Positions 28,111 to 36,128 are shown, numbered from the stretch's first letter. The stretch: DNA of 64,000 nt from Saccharicrinis sp050589685 (GCF_050589685.1 NZ_JBNGOS010000032.1:21815-85814), one strand, 5' to 3'. Numbers and translations: made by a program. Notes: generated from the letters alone by a model not told the origin.

Positions 28111-28812
28111 CTAAATCTCTCCCTCATCGGCAAAGCTATAATATCCGTTATCGGTGACTATTACATGGTCAAGAATTGGGATTTCCATAACCTTTCCTGC
28201 CTCAACCAGCTTTTTAGTGTTTGATACGTCGTGGGAGCTAGGCCTGAGATTGCCCGATGGATGATTATGACATAATATGATAGATGATGCTAGCTGATCG
28301 ATAGCGCCTTTCATAATCAGTTTTGAATCGATTACGGTTCCGGAAATACCCCCTTGGCTAATTTTTTGGGTAGAGAGAACTTTGTTTGCACGATTCAGAA
28401 GCACAACCCAAAACTCTTCGTGAGGCAAATCTGCCAAAATGGGGTGCATTAAATCATAAATATCGCGACTAGCCGTTATTTTACACTTCTCTTTTGCTTC
28501 ACTTAGCTTTCGGCGCCTGCCGAGTTCCATGGCAGCCACAATGGAAATTGCCTTCGCTTCTCCAATCCCACTATAGCCCCGCTTAAGTTTGTCGATGGTT
28601 AGCTTTCCTAACTCATTCAAATTATTGTTTACATCGTTTAAAATCCGTTTGGAGACATCAACGGCCGACTCATTTCTATTGCCCGACCCAATTAATATGG
28701 CGATTAATTCTGCGTTGGACAAACTGGATATTCCTTTGGAAAGTAACTTTTCTCTGGGCCTATCTTCTACTGCCCAATTTTTGATACTTAGTTTTTGGTA
28801 AGTCATGGTCAT
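28111..28812 (-). CDS. radC: RadC / JAB-domain protein
   Basis: A 233-residue RadC-family protein. The N-terminal helix-hairpin-helix region (ISSLSNAELIAILIGSGNRNESAVDVSKRIL) precedes a JAMM/JAB metalloprotease-like domain with the metal ligands in HNHPSGNLRPSSHD and an upstream Glu in HEEFWVVLLN. The historic DNA-repair role is doubtful; the family may act in DNA recombination or uptake. Start could be the Met two codons downstream (MTYQKLSIKNWAVEDRPREK). Confidence 0.93.
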   Translation of the reverse strand: MTMTYQKLSIKNWAVEDRPREKLLSKGISSLSNAELIAILIGSGNRNESAVDVSKRILNDVNNNLNELGKLTIDKLKRGYSGIGEAKAISIVAAMELGRRRKLSEAKEKCKITASRDIYDLMHPILADLPHEEFWVVLLNRANKVLSTQKISQGGISGTVIDSKLIMKGAIDQLASSIILCHNHPSGNLRPSSHDVSNTKKLVEAGKVMEIPILDHVIVTDNGYYSFADEGEI

Positions 28813-28934
28813 CGATTATACTTTTATAAAACCAACTGAAACCTTATAACCAGTGCAAATTAAAACATTTGCTCTGGCCAGTCCCGTTTAGCTAAAAGAT
28901 AATAAATATCTTGTTGCGAACAAACCATGGGATA

Positions 28935-28966
28935 CAAAAAAACCTTCATGAAAAAGCATGAAGGTT
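28935..28966 (-). terminator. terminator of tRNA-Glu/rpsT operon
   Basis: Perfect 10-bp stem AACCTTCATG/CATGAAGGTT with a 6-nt loop, followed on the minus strand by a T-run. It lies just beyond the second tRNA-Glu and probably ends the whole operon. Confidence 0.88.
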
Positions 28967-28974
28967 CTTTCGAG

Positions 28975-29046
28975 TACTCCGTAGGGGAATCGAACCCCTG
29001 TTACCAGGATGAAAACCTGGCGTCCTAACCCCTAGACGAACGGAGC
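28975..29046 (-). tRNA. tRNA-Glu (TTC), copy 2 of the operon
   Basis: 72-nt cloverleaf read on the minus strand: acceptor GCTCCGT/ACGGAGT, D arm around TCTAGGGGTTAGGA, anticodon loop TTTTCAT giving TTC, and T loop GGTTCGATTCC. CCA is not encoded. It is identical in sequence to the copy at 29348-29419 and lies 14 bp after the rpsT stop. Confidence 0.96.
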
Positions 29047-29060
29047 AAACTAAGCTTTTA

Positions 29061-29312
29061 TTAAAGCTTATTAATATGCTTGGCTAACTTAGATTTTAAG
29101 TTAGACGCCTTATTCTTATGAATAATGTTTCTTTTGGCCAATTTATCAAGCATTCCTGCAACTTTTGGAAACATTTCCGAAGCAGCTTCTTTTTCACCTG
29201 TATCACGCAACTTTTTTACAGCATTACGAGCTGTTTTTGCAAAATACTTATTGTGCACTCTTTTTTTCTCTGCTTGACGAATTCTTTTTAACGCCGACTT
29301 ATGATTTGCCAT
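29061..29312 (-). CDS. rpsT: 30S ribosomal protein S20
   Basis: S20 is an all-helical primary 16S rRNA-binding protein of the small subunit. The 83 residues start MANHKSALKRIRQAEKKRVHNK and are lysine/arginine rich, with the conserved NIIHKNKASNLKSKLAKHI end. The gene sits between two identical tRNA-Glu genes on the same strand, so tRNA processing must release its mRNA. The promoter upstream of the first tRNA probably drives all three. Confidence 0.97.
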   Translation of the reverse strand: MANHKSALKRIRQAEKKRVHNKYFAKTARNAVKKLRDTGEKEAASEMFPKVAGMLDKLAKRNIIHKNKASNLKSKLAKHINKL

Positions 29313-29347
29313 CTTATATAACCTAAAATTATCGAATCTTCAAAATG

Positions 29348-29419
29348 TACTCCGTAGGGGAATCGAACCCCTGTTACCAGGATGAAAACCTGGCGTCCTA
29401 ACCCCTAGACGAACGGAGC
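29348..29419 (-). tRNA. tRNA-Glu (TTC), copy 1 of the operon
   Basis: Same 72-nt sequence as 28975-29046, with anticodon TTC. It is the promoter-proximal gene of the tRNA-rpsT-tRNA operon, 35 bp upstream of the rpsT start. CCA is not encoded. Confidence 0.96.
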
Positions 29420-29460
29420 ATCAAAGCATTTGAACGTCTCTTTGTTTCCAAATGCGGATG

Positions 29461-29491
29461 CAAAGATATATCAAAATGCATTCACTCCAAA
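29461..29491 (-). promoter_or_regulatory. promoter of tRNA-Glu/rpsT operon
   Basis: Minus-strand TTTG (29488-29491), 19 bp, then TATCTTTG (29461-29468): an exact match to the Bacteroidota housekeeping consensus TTTG-N19-TAnnTTTG. A/T tracts directly upstream (29494-29520) could act as an UP element. Initiation would be about 35 nt before the tRNA. Confidence 0.85.
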
Positions 29492-29610
29492 TATTTTTTA
29501 AAAAAAAATAAAAATATTTTCCTACTCCATTAAAACACAACAAGCTGCATGCCTACAAACGCCTAATTAAAACGCAATATTATTATCTGAAAGAAAAAAG
29601 ATGACAGTTA

Positions 29611-29644
29611 TTTTGTATTATAAACGTAAACTTCTTTACATTTG
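29611..29644 (+). promoter_or_regulatory. promoter of metK
   Basis: TTTG at 29612-29615, 21-bp spacer, TACATTTG at 29637-29644, fitting the TTTG/TAnnTTTG consensus. Transcription would begin near 29651, about 10 nt before the riboswitch. Confidence 0.82.
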
Positions 29645-29660
29645 CAGCTACATATTTTAA

Positions 29661-29742
29661 GGATAGTGGATGGATTTGACTGATTGCAACCACTCTAAAA
29701 AAGTGCTAAAACGCATAATTCCTTTCCTTTTTTTAGCTATCC
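29661..29742 (+). promoter_or_regulatory. SAM-II riboswitch in metK leader
   Basis: The leader shows the SAM-II (metA motif) order: P1 strand AGTGG (29665-29669), loop element GGATTTGAC, TTGCAA (29685-29689 region), P1 partner CCACT (29690-29694), an A-rich linker, and GTGCTAAAACG (29703-29713). This matches the pseudoknot strand GTAGCTAAAAAGG of characterised examples. SAM binding is expected to lower MetK expression, as MetK makes SAM. A T7 run (29728-29734) and the sequence CTATCC (29737-29742), complementary to GGATAG at 29661-29666, follow. Since GGATAG overlaps the P1 strand, the two pairings exclude each other and could form the switch. Confidence 0.8.
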
Positions 29743-29775
29743 AAACATTTTATTTAAAAATAAATTATAAATATA

Positions 29776-31026
29776 ATGGGATATTTATTTACATCAGAGT
29801 CTGTTTCCGAAGGCCATCCTGATAAAGTAGCAGATCAAATTTCAGATGCATTGTTAGATGAATTCTTACGTCAGGATTCTGAATCGAAGGTAGCTGCGGA
29901 AACATTGGTTACCACAGGATTGGTAGTTTTAAGCGGCGAAGTTAAAACCACAGGTTACGTACCAGCCCAAAACATTGCCCGCCAGGTCATTGACCGGATC
30001 GGATATACCAAGTCGGAATATATGTTCGATTCCGGTTCTTGCGGCGTAATATCGGCCATTCACGAGCAGAGCGAGGACATCAACCGTGGTGTTGAAAGAG
30101 CAGAGGAGGAAAACCAGGGAGCGGGAGACCAGGGAATGATGTTTGGCTATGCCTGTAAGGAAACCGAAGAATACATGCCGTTTCCATTACAGCTCTCTCA
30201 TCAATTATTAATTGAACTGGCTGCCATACGCAGGGAAGGAAAAGAAATGACTTACTTACGTCCCGATTCCAAGTCGCAAGTAACCATGGAATACGGCGAC
30301 GACAACAAGCCTGTGCGGGTTCATACGATTGTCATCTCTACCCAACACGATGACTTTGATGAAGAAACGGCCATGCTTGCAAAGATCAAACAGGATGTCA
30401 AGAACATATTGATCCCAAGGGTGAAAAAGTCTCTTAACATTGACGCACAAAATATAATAAACGACAATTTTATATTACACGTTAACCCAACCGGCAAATT
30501 CGTAATCGGAGGACCTCATGGAGATACCGGGTTAACAGGACGTAAAATTATTGTAGATACTTATGGGGGAAAAGGCGCACATGGCGGCGGTGCTTTCTCG
30601 GGAAAAGACAGCTCCAAAGTGGATAGGTCTGCTGCTTATGCCACTCGTCATATTGCGAAAAACATGGTAGCTGCCGGCATTTCGGAAGAGGTTTTAGTTC
30701 AGGTAGCTTATGCTATTGGTGTTGCAGAGCCGGTAGGATTGTACATCAACACCTACGGATCTTCAAACGTTGATTTAACAGACGGTGAAATCGCCAAAAA
30801 AATCAATGCTATCTTTGATATGCGCCCAGCGGCCATCGTAAAAAGATTTGGACTTAAAAACCCCATATTCGAACCAACTGCAGCATATGGTCACGTAGGC
30901 AGAAAACCATATACCCAAACCGTGACCGTAAAACACAATGGTTCGGACATTGAGAAAGAGGTTGAATTCTTCACATGGGAAAAACTTGATTATGTAGATA
31001 AGATTAAAGAATCTTTCGGCATTTAA
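29776..31026 (+). CDS. metK: S-adenosylmethionine synthetase
   Basis: MetK makes SAM from methionine and ATP. The 416-residue protein shows ESVSEGHPDKVADQISDA at the N terminus, GAGDQGMMFGYAC, and the phosphate-binding GGAFSGKDSSKVDRSAAY. The long N-terminal-to-central region is typical for Bacteroidota members. The mRNA leader carries a SAM-II riboswitch and the gene ends in a good terminator, so it is a monocistronic, product-regulated unit. Confidence 0.97.
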   Translation: MGYLFTSESVSEGHPDKVADQISDALLDEFLRQDSESKVAAETLVTTGLVVLSGEVKTTGYVPAQNIARQVIDRIGYTKSEYMFDSGSCGVISAIHEQSEDINRGVERAEEENQGAGDQGMMFGYACKETEEYMPFPLQLSHQLLIELAAIRREGKEMTYLRPDSKSQVTMEYGDDNKPVRVHTIVISTQHDDFDEETAMLAKIKQDVKNILIPRVKKSLNIDAQNIINDNFILHVNPTGKFVIGGPHGDTGLTGRKIIVDTYGGKGAHGGGAFSGKDSSKVDRSAAYATRHIAKNMVAAGISEEVLVQVAYAIGVAEPVGLYINTYGSSNVDLTDGEIAKKINAIFDMRPAAIVKRFGLKNPIFEPTAAYGHVGRKPYTQTVTVKHNGSDIEKEVEFFTWEKLDYVDKIKESFGI

Positions 31027-31053
31027 TAGTAGATTAAACACTAAATATATACT

Positions 31054-31088
31054 GGCTATTCGATGATTCGGATAGCCTTTCTTTTTTT
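31054..31088 (+). terminator. terminator of metK
   Basis: Stem GGCTAT-CG / CG-ATAGCC with one unpaired base on each side and a 6-nt loop, followed by a T-rich tract with seven T in a row (31078-31088). Confidence 0.85.
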
Positions 31089-31142
31089 ATGTTTTAACCC
31101 GGATTATGTATTGGAGGTTCGTTATGAGCACTGCAAGTACAA

Positions 31143-31242
31143 TAAAACAAGGCATTACTGAAACGAGGCATCACTTGTCCCGATTACTTTAGGGAGCATC
31201 GTTCCGGTGAGTTGAAGTGATGCAACGAAGTGTCTTGTTTTA
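31143..31242 (+). repeat. dispersed palindromic element, copy A
   Basis: The 100-bp element begins TAAAACAAGGC and ends GTCTTGTTTTA, so its ends are inverted repeats; inner arms GCATCACTT and AAGTGATGC also pair. A related 77-bp copy lies in the opposite orientation at 36164-36240. It shares the first ~25 bp (TTACTGAAACGAG block), the central GGTGAGTTGAA and the CTTGTTTT end. The surrounding gap 31089-31436 has no gene and contains further short inverted repeats such as CGGGAAGTCCCG-type and TTCAG/CTGAA sequences. Confidence 0.7.
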
Positions 31243-31436
31243 AAGTAATTTCAATGTGCAATAGAATTTCTAATGCAAATTGCGGGTTTAAATTAAAAAT
31301 AATTTCTAACGACAGCAGGCTTTTTACGTATCCGGGAAGTCCCGACTAAGAAATTCTTATAATTCAGTTTTGCTGAAATATTCAGATTTTATTAGTCGAA
31401 TTACTTATCAGGTATTTTCTAATGACAACTTTGGGA

Positions 31437-32183
31437 TTATTTTTTTTTGTTTCCCCAGGGTATCTGATAACCCAGCACATACGAAAAACCCAGGTTAAAG
31501 TCATTAGATCCGTTACCAAAACCCGGTACGGTATACGCCTCAAGGATTTCACTGTTTCCAGAACTTATTTTCGCCTTTATACGAATCATCCAGCTCATAT
31601 AAAAGTTATTGAACACCTCGCTTCGCAACCCAAACACTGCCTCAACCCAGTGCGTATTTAAAGTATAGGGGGAAATAGAAGAAGTGTAATCCCCCCAATA
31701 GTCTTCGTCGATGGTTAAAGAACCAGCTTCATGCTCTTGCAAGGCATATCCATACCTCAATCCAATCAGAATATTGTCATTATTACCCTTTTCATCAACA
31801 ACAAAAATATCGTAATCGATACCTGCCCGAACAAAAAAACCGGTGGACTCATAGGTATACGACTTATCATCAAACGAAACAGTTTCCGAACCCAAAGTAC
31901 CTGCAAAGAAAGTACGCTTACCCAAATTTGATCTGACACCCGCCTCCAATGCAAATCTATCTTCATCGAACACAGGAATAAGAAACCTTGAGATATCAAT
32001 TCCCAATTCGGTTCCCTTCTTCTTATCGGGATAAGGGATCTTCTCTTTCTTCTTTAGGGGAGTTCCTTCCTTACCTTCTATATTTTGTCGCTCGCGCTCA
32101 CTTCCGGACTGTGTATAATCTTGCCCGAAAGCAGTCCACGATAGGGCAAAAAGCAATAAACTAGTACAGATATATCTTAACAT
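31437..32183 (-). CDS. DUF6048 family outer-membrane-like protein
   Basis: A 248-residue exported protein with signal peptide MLRYICTSLLLFALSWTAFGQ, a short charged linker (residues ~22-55), then alternating beta-strand sequence ending near the C terminus, consistent with a small porin-like barrel. It resembles DUF6048, commonly encoded next to DUF6452 in Bacteroidota; here the DUF6452-like gene overlaps its start by 23 bp. Function is unknown. The stop is followed by the repeat-bearing gap after metK, with which it converges. Confidence 0.65.
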   Translation of the reverse strand: MLRYICTSLLLFALSWTAFGQDYTQSGSERERQNIEGKEGTPLKKKEKIPYPDKKKGTELGIDISRFLIPVFDEDRFALEAGVRSNLGKRTFFAGTLGSETVSFDDKSYTYESTGFFVRAGIDYDIFVVDEKGNNDNILIGLRYGYALQEHEAGSLTIDEDYWGDYTSSISPYTLNTHWVEAVFGLRSEVFNNFYMSWMIRIKAKISSGNSEILEAYTVPGFGNGSNDFNLGFSYVLGYQIPWGNKKK

Positions 32184-32631
32184 TCTCTAAATTTTCGTTG
32201 TAAATAACCTCATCGTAATCAATTGCTACTGAATCAATAAAAGAAACATCAGAGAATAAAACGGTATCCAGATAAAAAGAAAAAACAAAGCCGCACTCTC
32301 CCGAAACAAAGTTTAATTCTTTCTGGTGTACAAACGAAACCGTGTCCTTTAATTCATTTATTTCGATGATAAACCGGGAGGTATCTTTATGCATATTTAA
32401 AGGTAAATACACATCGCTTACCGTAACCGTATCATAGGGAATACTATCCACACCAATGCTGTATATTACAACATCGCTCACCGAAGAATCCGTATCTGTG
32501 GATTGGTATGAAGAATAAAACCCGGCTTGTACGGATTGCTGGTTCGATAAACAGAAGTCGCTACTTTCATCTTCACAAGCATATATTAAAATTATAAATA
32601 TCAGCGCAAACGCATGAACAAATACCTTCAT
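32161..32631 (-). CDS. DUF6452 family lipoprotein
   Basis: A 156-residue exported lipoprotein: the signal sequence MKVFVHAFALIFIILIYACE ends in a lipobox with cysteine at residue 19. The rest is acidic and beta-rich with several short DTV repeats and two conserved-looking cysteines (FCLSNQ and GECGF). It matches the DUF6452 pattern and overlaps the DUF6048-like gene by 23 bp, indicating coupled translation and a shared envelope role of unknown nature. Confidence 0.65.
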   Translation of the reverse strand: MKVFVHAFALIFIILIYACEDESSDFCLSNQQSVQAGFYSSYQSTDTDSSVSDVVIYSIGVDSIPYDTVTVSDVYLPLNMHKDTSRFIIEINELKDTVSFVHQKELNFVSGECGFVFSFYLDTVLFSDVSFIDSVAIDYDEVIYNENLENVKIYLY

Positions 32632-32877
32632 TTAATATCATATTAATTAAATTGCGAATGCAATATTAGTAAAAATAGAGGCAAACGGACAACCCTTACG
32701 CAATAATCCTTCCAAACAAGCTACCCGAATCAATTAAAATAAAATGTTACCTTATATAAGAGCTGACCATTAATATCATTAAATAAAAATAATAGATAAT
32801 TTCCACGAAGCAAACAGACGTGCTTCCGCAATCCTCCTTTCAAAATTGGTTGGATAAGCAAACGGGCTACGGAAATA

Positions 32878-33231
32878 TTACCTGGCAGGCTTTTTTATTT
32901 CCAGCATTACTTCAAAAATTCCTTCTCGTACACCTCCAAGTTGTATCGCTGCACTTTTGGACAAGTCAATAATACGCCCATTAACAAAAGGACCTCTATC
33001 GTTTATTTTAACCACTACCGTCTTTTTATTGCTGATATTGGTGACTTTGACAAGGGTACCAAATGGTAACGTTTTGTGAGCTCCCGTTTTTAAATGATGT
33101 CTGTACAATTCACCGCTTGCGGTTTTGCGGCCTTCGAACTCATCGGCGTAATACGATGCTTTTCCTTTTTGCTGGGCAGAAAGCAACAATCCACTAGAGA
33201 TAATTACGAACAGTACTATTAAGCGTTTCAT
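32878..33231 (-). CDS. rlpA: septal ring lytic transglycosylase RlpA-like protein
   Basis: A 117-residue protein with a signal peptide (MKRLIVLFVIISSGLLLSAQ) and a double-psi beta-barrel. GKASYYADEFEGRKTASGE and VVKINDRGPFVNGRIIDLSKSA are the RlpA hallmarks; the Asp in NDRGPF and the Glu/His segment are those needed for glycan cleavage. It is much shorter than the enterobacterial protein and lacks the SPOR domain, which is common in Bacteroidota. It probably acts on naked peptidoglycan strands. Confidence 0.88.
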   Translation of the reverse strand: MKRLIVLFVIISSGLLLSAQQKGKASYYADEFEGRKTASGELYRHHLKTGAHKTLPFGTLVKVTNISNKKTVVVKINDRGPFVNGRIIDLSKSAAIQLGGVREGIFEVMLEIKKPAR

Positions 33232-33267
33232 AAAAGCAGATAAATGTCGGTATTAATTAATGCTTGG

Positions 33268-33843
33268 CTATTTAATTAGATACTTTTTCTCTATTGATTG
33301 AGTTTTGTGATCGATAATTCGCTCAGAACCATTTTGGTGCTTATAATACGTGTAGCTTGGAACAACATTGTTTGTTTTAACGTAGATGTTATGTGCACTT
33401 TCATCCTTATGGTCCATAACATACCGAAGACTGCGATAGGTTGAGAATGTCTTCGTTCTTTGCACCAGGTTAAGTAGTTCATAACGATTTTCTTCAGCTT
33501 TAACAATACTGTTATATAATATCTGGAATCTGTAAAAGAAATATTCCCGCCCGTCAAATTTAAATGCATACTCCCTTATTTCCTTTGGTTCATATGTTTT
33601 AAAACGTGAGGCACCTTGTTCGCAAAAGGCAACTTGCATGTAACAGGTCTCTAAATTTATTTGATTTAAAGAAAACCCTCCCACTCTTGGATTGGTCGCA
33701 CTTACTTTTACTTTTCCATAAACCGTATCATTGCTTTCCGTTACAATATAACCAGGGAGTTTCCTGGAAAAAATATTATTGCTAAACGCAAATAGCAGCA
33801 ACATAAAAAGCAGTCTGGCCAATTGAATTGATCCTATATTCAT
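33268..33843 (-). CDS. exported protein of unknown function
   Basis: Not assigned to a family. The 191-residue product has a signal peptide (LARLLFMLLLFAFSNNIFSRK), then PGYIVTESNDTVYGKVKVS, a phrase often seen in Bacteroidota periplasmic proteins, followed by beta-rich sequence with KFDGREYFFYRFQ. It ends 36 bp before rlpA on the same strand and may be transcribed with it. No catalytic residues are evident. Confidence 0.55.
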   Translation of the reverse strand: MNIGSIQLARLLFMLLLFAFSNNIFSRKLPGYIVTESNDTVYGKVKVSATNPRVGGFSLNQINLETCYMQVAFCEQGASRFKTYEPKEIREYAFKFDGREYFFYRFQILYNSIVKAEENRYELLNLVQRTKTFSTYRSLRYVMDHKDESAHNIYVKTNNVVPSYTYYKHQNGSERIIDHKTQSIEKKYLIK

Positions 33844-33991
33844 TATAATTTTGTTTGAGACGCCGCCAAAGATACAAAATCAAAATTTACAAGATGATAT
33901 TTATTTTCACCCTAACGAAGCTGCATTATCCCAAGATTGTATTTGACTTTGTCAAAATGTTAATTCAATGCGGCTCATGCCTGTTTTTACT

Positions 33992-34726
33992 TTAAAACAG
34001 TGTATTCTTTTGCGTATTGGATTTGAAGTTGGAGTTTAGCGGTGGTACCTGTGTGGCCATCAAATCACGCCCGTTACCTTCTTTAATCAACTGGCTCAAC
34101 TCATTGGCTGAACAATTGTCTCTCAACCAGATTCGCTCGTCTTTTTTACGCAAGATCACCGGTGTGCGCGATTCTTTCCGCTTAGGGTTGTTATGTATTT
34201 CTTTTACCAAACCCTCCGCTTTCGTCGTAACTATGCTTACAGTTTCCCACACCACACCTTCAACTGTTTTACATCTATCCCACAAACCCGCCAACACCAT
34301 TGGCGATTTATCCGCATACTCCAAAAGATAGGGGTACGCCTTCCCTTTACTATGATGATAATCGTAGAAACCATCTATCATAATTAAGCATCGCTGAAAT
34401 TGCGCTGCCTTCCTAAAAGAAGGTTTTTCAAAAATCGTTTCTCCCCGTGCATTTAAAGTTTTATTTTGTATTTGAGTAGCTTGCTGCTCATCTTTCACCC
34501 AAAACGGAACCAAGCCCCAATAGAACAATTCTGGCGTTAATGGATTTACATTTCTGAACACAAGCAAGGGAGGATGGGCAAACCCCGATGATGCTTCCTG
34601 AGCCTCCATGTTGAGTGTAAGATCATTCAGATCCCTTTCGATCCGATCAATTTCTTCCGGGCTATCTCCTCTTCGCTTAGCATATTTAAGCTTTTTCTGG
34701 GTGATATATTTAACTGTAAAACACAT
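33992..34726 (-). CDS. SRAP (HMCES/YedK) family abasic-site-binding protein
   Basis: SRAP proteins crosslink to abasic sites in single-stranded DNA through the N-terminal cysteine. Here the sequence begins MCFTVKYI, so Cys2 becomes the N terminus. LNARGETIFEKPSFR and FYWGLVPFWVKD are conserved DNA-binding blocks. The usual acidic catalytic position, normally glutamate in a GFYEW-like motif, reads GFYDYHH, so it is aspartate. The histidine loop is EIHNNPKRKESRTPVIL. Length 244 is normal. It is divergent from a small membrane protein gene. Confidence 0.88.
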   Translation of the reverse strand: MCFTVKYITQKKLKYAKRRGDSPEEIDRIERDLNDLTLNMEAQEASSGFAHPPLLVFRNVNPLTPELFYWGLVPFWVKDEQQATQIQNKTLNARGETIFEKPSFRKAAQFQRCLIMIDGFYDYHHSKGKAYPYLLEYADKSPMVLAGLWDRCKTVEGVVWETVSIVTTKAEGLVKEIHNNPKRKESRTPVILRKKDERIWLRDNCSANELSQLIKEGNGRDLMATQVPPLNSNFKSNTQKNTLF

Positions 34727-34798
34727 TGGAAATTTGATTAATCACGCATAAGTTAAGATTTATTAAGGGCATATGATCATTAAAACAACACTTTTTTT

Positions 34799-34806
34799 TA
34801 ATTTTG
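34799..34806 (+). promoter_or_regulatory. -7 element adjoining a start codon
   Basis: TAATTTTG is an exact TAnnTTTG match ending 4 bp before the ATG at 34811, predicting a leaderless or near-leaderless mRNA. No upstream TTTG was found at 19-21 bp. Confidence 0.4.
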
Positions 34807-34810
34807 TGCC

Positions 34811-35206
34811 ATGATTTATATTGTACTGCTTATTATTGTGGCGTTGATTTTTGCCTGGTTTGCCTCTCGAACCAAGCCAGGGGAGGTGGTTGAACAACAG
34901 AAAGAGGTTCCTGAAGATTGTTGCGGTGCCCATGAGGTTTGCGAATCGGACAGTTTATTAAGTTCCAGCGATAAAATCGAATACTACGACGATGAGGAAT
35001 TGGATCGCTTTAAAGAAAGGGCGGCAAATCAATATTCCGATAACGAAATTGAAGAGTTTCGTGACATCCTGTATACTCTAAAAGAACGTGAAGTGGCCAA
35101 CTGGATGAAAAGCATGCAACTGCGCAGAATCGAATTACCCAATATCATCAGAGAAGAGGCTTTAATGATTGTTGAAGAAAGAAGAGCCAGTTCAATTTCA
35201 CAGTAA
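34811..35206 (+). CDS. small membrane protein with CCGAHEVCE motif
   Basis: A 131-residue protein of unknown function. Residues 1-18 (MIYIVLLIIVALIFAWFA) form a single membrane anchor with no cleavage site. A short linker leads to the cysteine/histidine motif DCCGAHEVCE (about residues 37-46), then an acidic stretch and a helical, charged C-terminal half. Three Cys and one His within ten residues suggest metal or iron-sulfur binding or a redox role on the cytosolic side. It is divergent from the SRAP gene and 57 bp ahead of the TraB-like gene. Confidence 0.7.
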   Translation: MIYIVLLIIVALIFAWFASRTKPGEVVEQQKEVPEDCCGAHEVCESDSLLSSSDKIEYYDDEELDRFKERAANQYSDNEIEEFRDILYTLKEREVANWMKSMQLRRIELPNIIREEALMIVEERRASSISQ

Positions 35207-35227
35207 CACCCCTACTTTATTTTTAAT

Positions 35228-35235
35228 TACATTTG
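35228..35235 (+). promoter_or_regulatory. -7 element of TraB/GumN gene
   Basis: TACATTTG matches TAnnTTTG and lies 28 bp upstream of the ATG, giving a leader of about 20 nt. The same octamer serves the metK promoter. Confidence 0.5.
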
Positions 35236-35263
35236 GGCTAGTATTAATTTAAAACCTGCTCAA

Positions 35264-36118
35264 ATGAAGAGTTTTTTATTTTCAACGGCTTTATGCCTAT
35301 TTGTTTTTCTTGCCACAAATGCACAAGAATCTTCACTCCTTTGGAGAATTTCCGGAAACGGACTAAGTGAGCCATCCTATATTTACGGAACCATTCATTT
35401 AATTTGTCCGCAAGATTACTCGATGAAGAGCAAGGTTAAAGCCTGCTTTGCCGAGACACAACAAGTATACCTGGAAGTTGACTTTGACGATCCGCAAATG
35501 ATGCAAAAAATGATGAGTATGTCCATGCTTACAAACGGGGAAACTGCCAGGGACTATCTTACGGATGAGGAATATGCTTACCTCGACGACAAATTTAAAA
35601 ATACAATTGGAACAGGAATGGCACAGCTTCAGGTTATGAAACCACTTATACTGCTATCTATGAGCTATATCTCTATTCTTCAATGCCAACCAGTTTCATT
35701 TGAGACTGTTTTTGTAGAAATGGCAAAAGAAGAGGATAAGGAGGTATTGGGCTTAGAATCCCTTGAACAGCAAATGAGCTTTTTTAACGAAATACCGTTG
35801 ACCGAGCAGTTTAAGATGGTTTCCGACATCGTAAAACAAGAAGATAAAGCCAGGGATGAATTCAATACTTTGGTTAAAATCTATAATTCTGAAAATATAA
35901 AGGGCCTACTTGAATTTATGGATGAAAGCGAGTGGAGCATGGAAAAATATGAAGAGATACTTATTCACGGCAGAAATAAAGACTGGGCTAGTAAGTTAGA
36001 TTCAATTGCCAAAGAAAAGCCAACCTTCTTTGCTGTAGGTGCCGGACACCTGGCCGGTGAAAACGGGTGGTTATCTTTATTGGAGAAAAAAGGATATAAC
36101 GTTGAGGCAGTAAAATAA
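35264..36118 (+). CDS. TraB/GumN family protein
   Basis: A 284-residue exported protein with signal peptide MKSFLFSTALCLFVFLATNAQ. The paired family motifs are YIYGTIHLICP near residue 42 and VGAGHLAGENG near residue 262, whose GxxH signatures define TraB/GumN (Tiki-like) proteins. Relatives are metal-dependent proteases or inhibitors of conjugal pheromones; the bacterial exported forms are uncharacterised. The central helical region contains YVSIL-like and acidic stretches. It has its own promoter and is followed by the palindromic element copy B. Confidence 0.9.
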   Translation: MKSFLFSTALCLFVFLATNAQESSLLWRISGNGLSEPSYIYGTIHLICPQDYSMKSKVKACFAETQQVYLEVDFDDPQMMQKMMSMSMLTNGETARDYLTDEEYAYLDDKFKNTIGTGMAQLQVMKPLILLSMSYISILQCQPVSFETVFVEMAKEEDKEVLGLESLEQQMSFFNEIPLTEQFKMVSDIVKQEDKARDEFNTLVKIYNSENIKGLLEFMDESEWSMEKYEEILIHGRNKDWASKLDSIAKEKPTFFAVGAGHLAGENGWLSLLEKKGYNVEAVK

Positions 36119-36128
36119 ACCAAGATCT

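Noticed and set aside
28975..29419. Integration (att) site duplication at tRNA-Glu
   Set aside because: The copies are complete tRNAs enclosing only rpsT; no integrase or island cargo is present.
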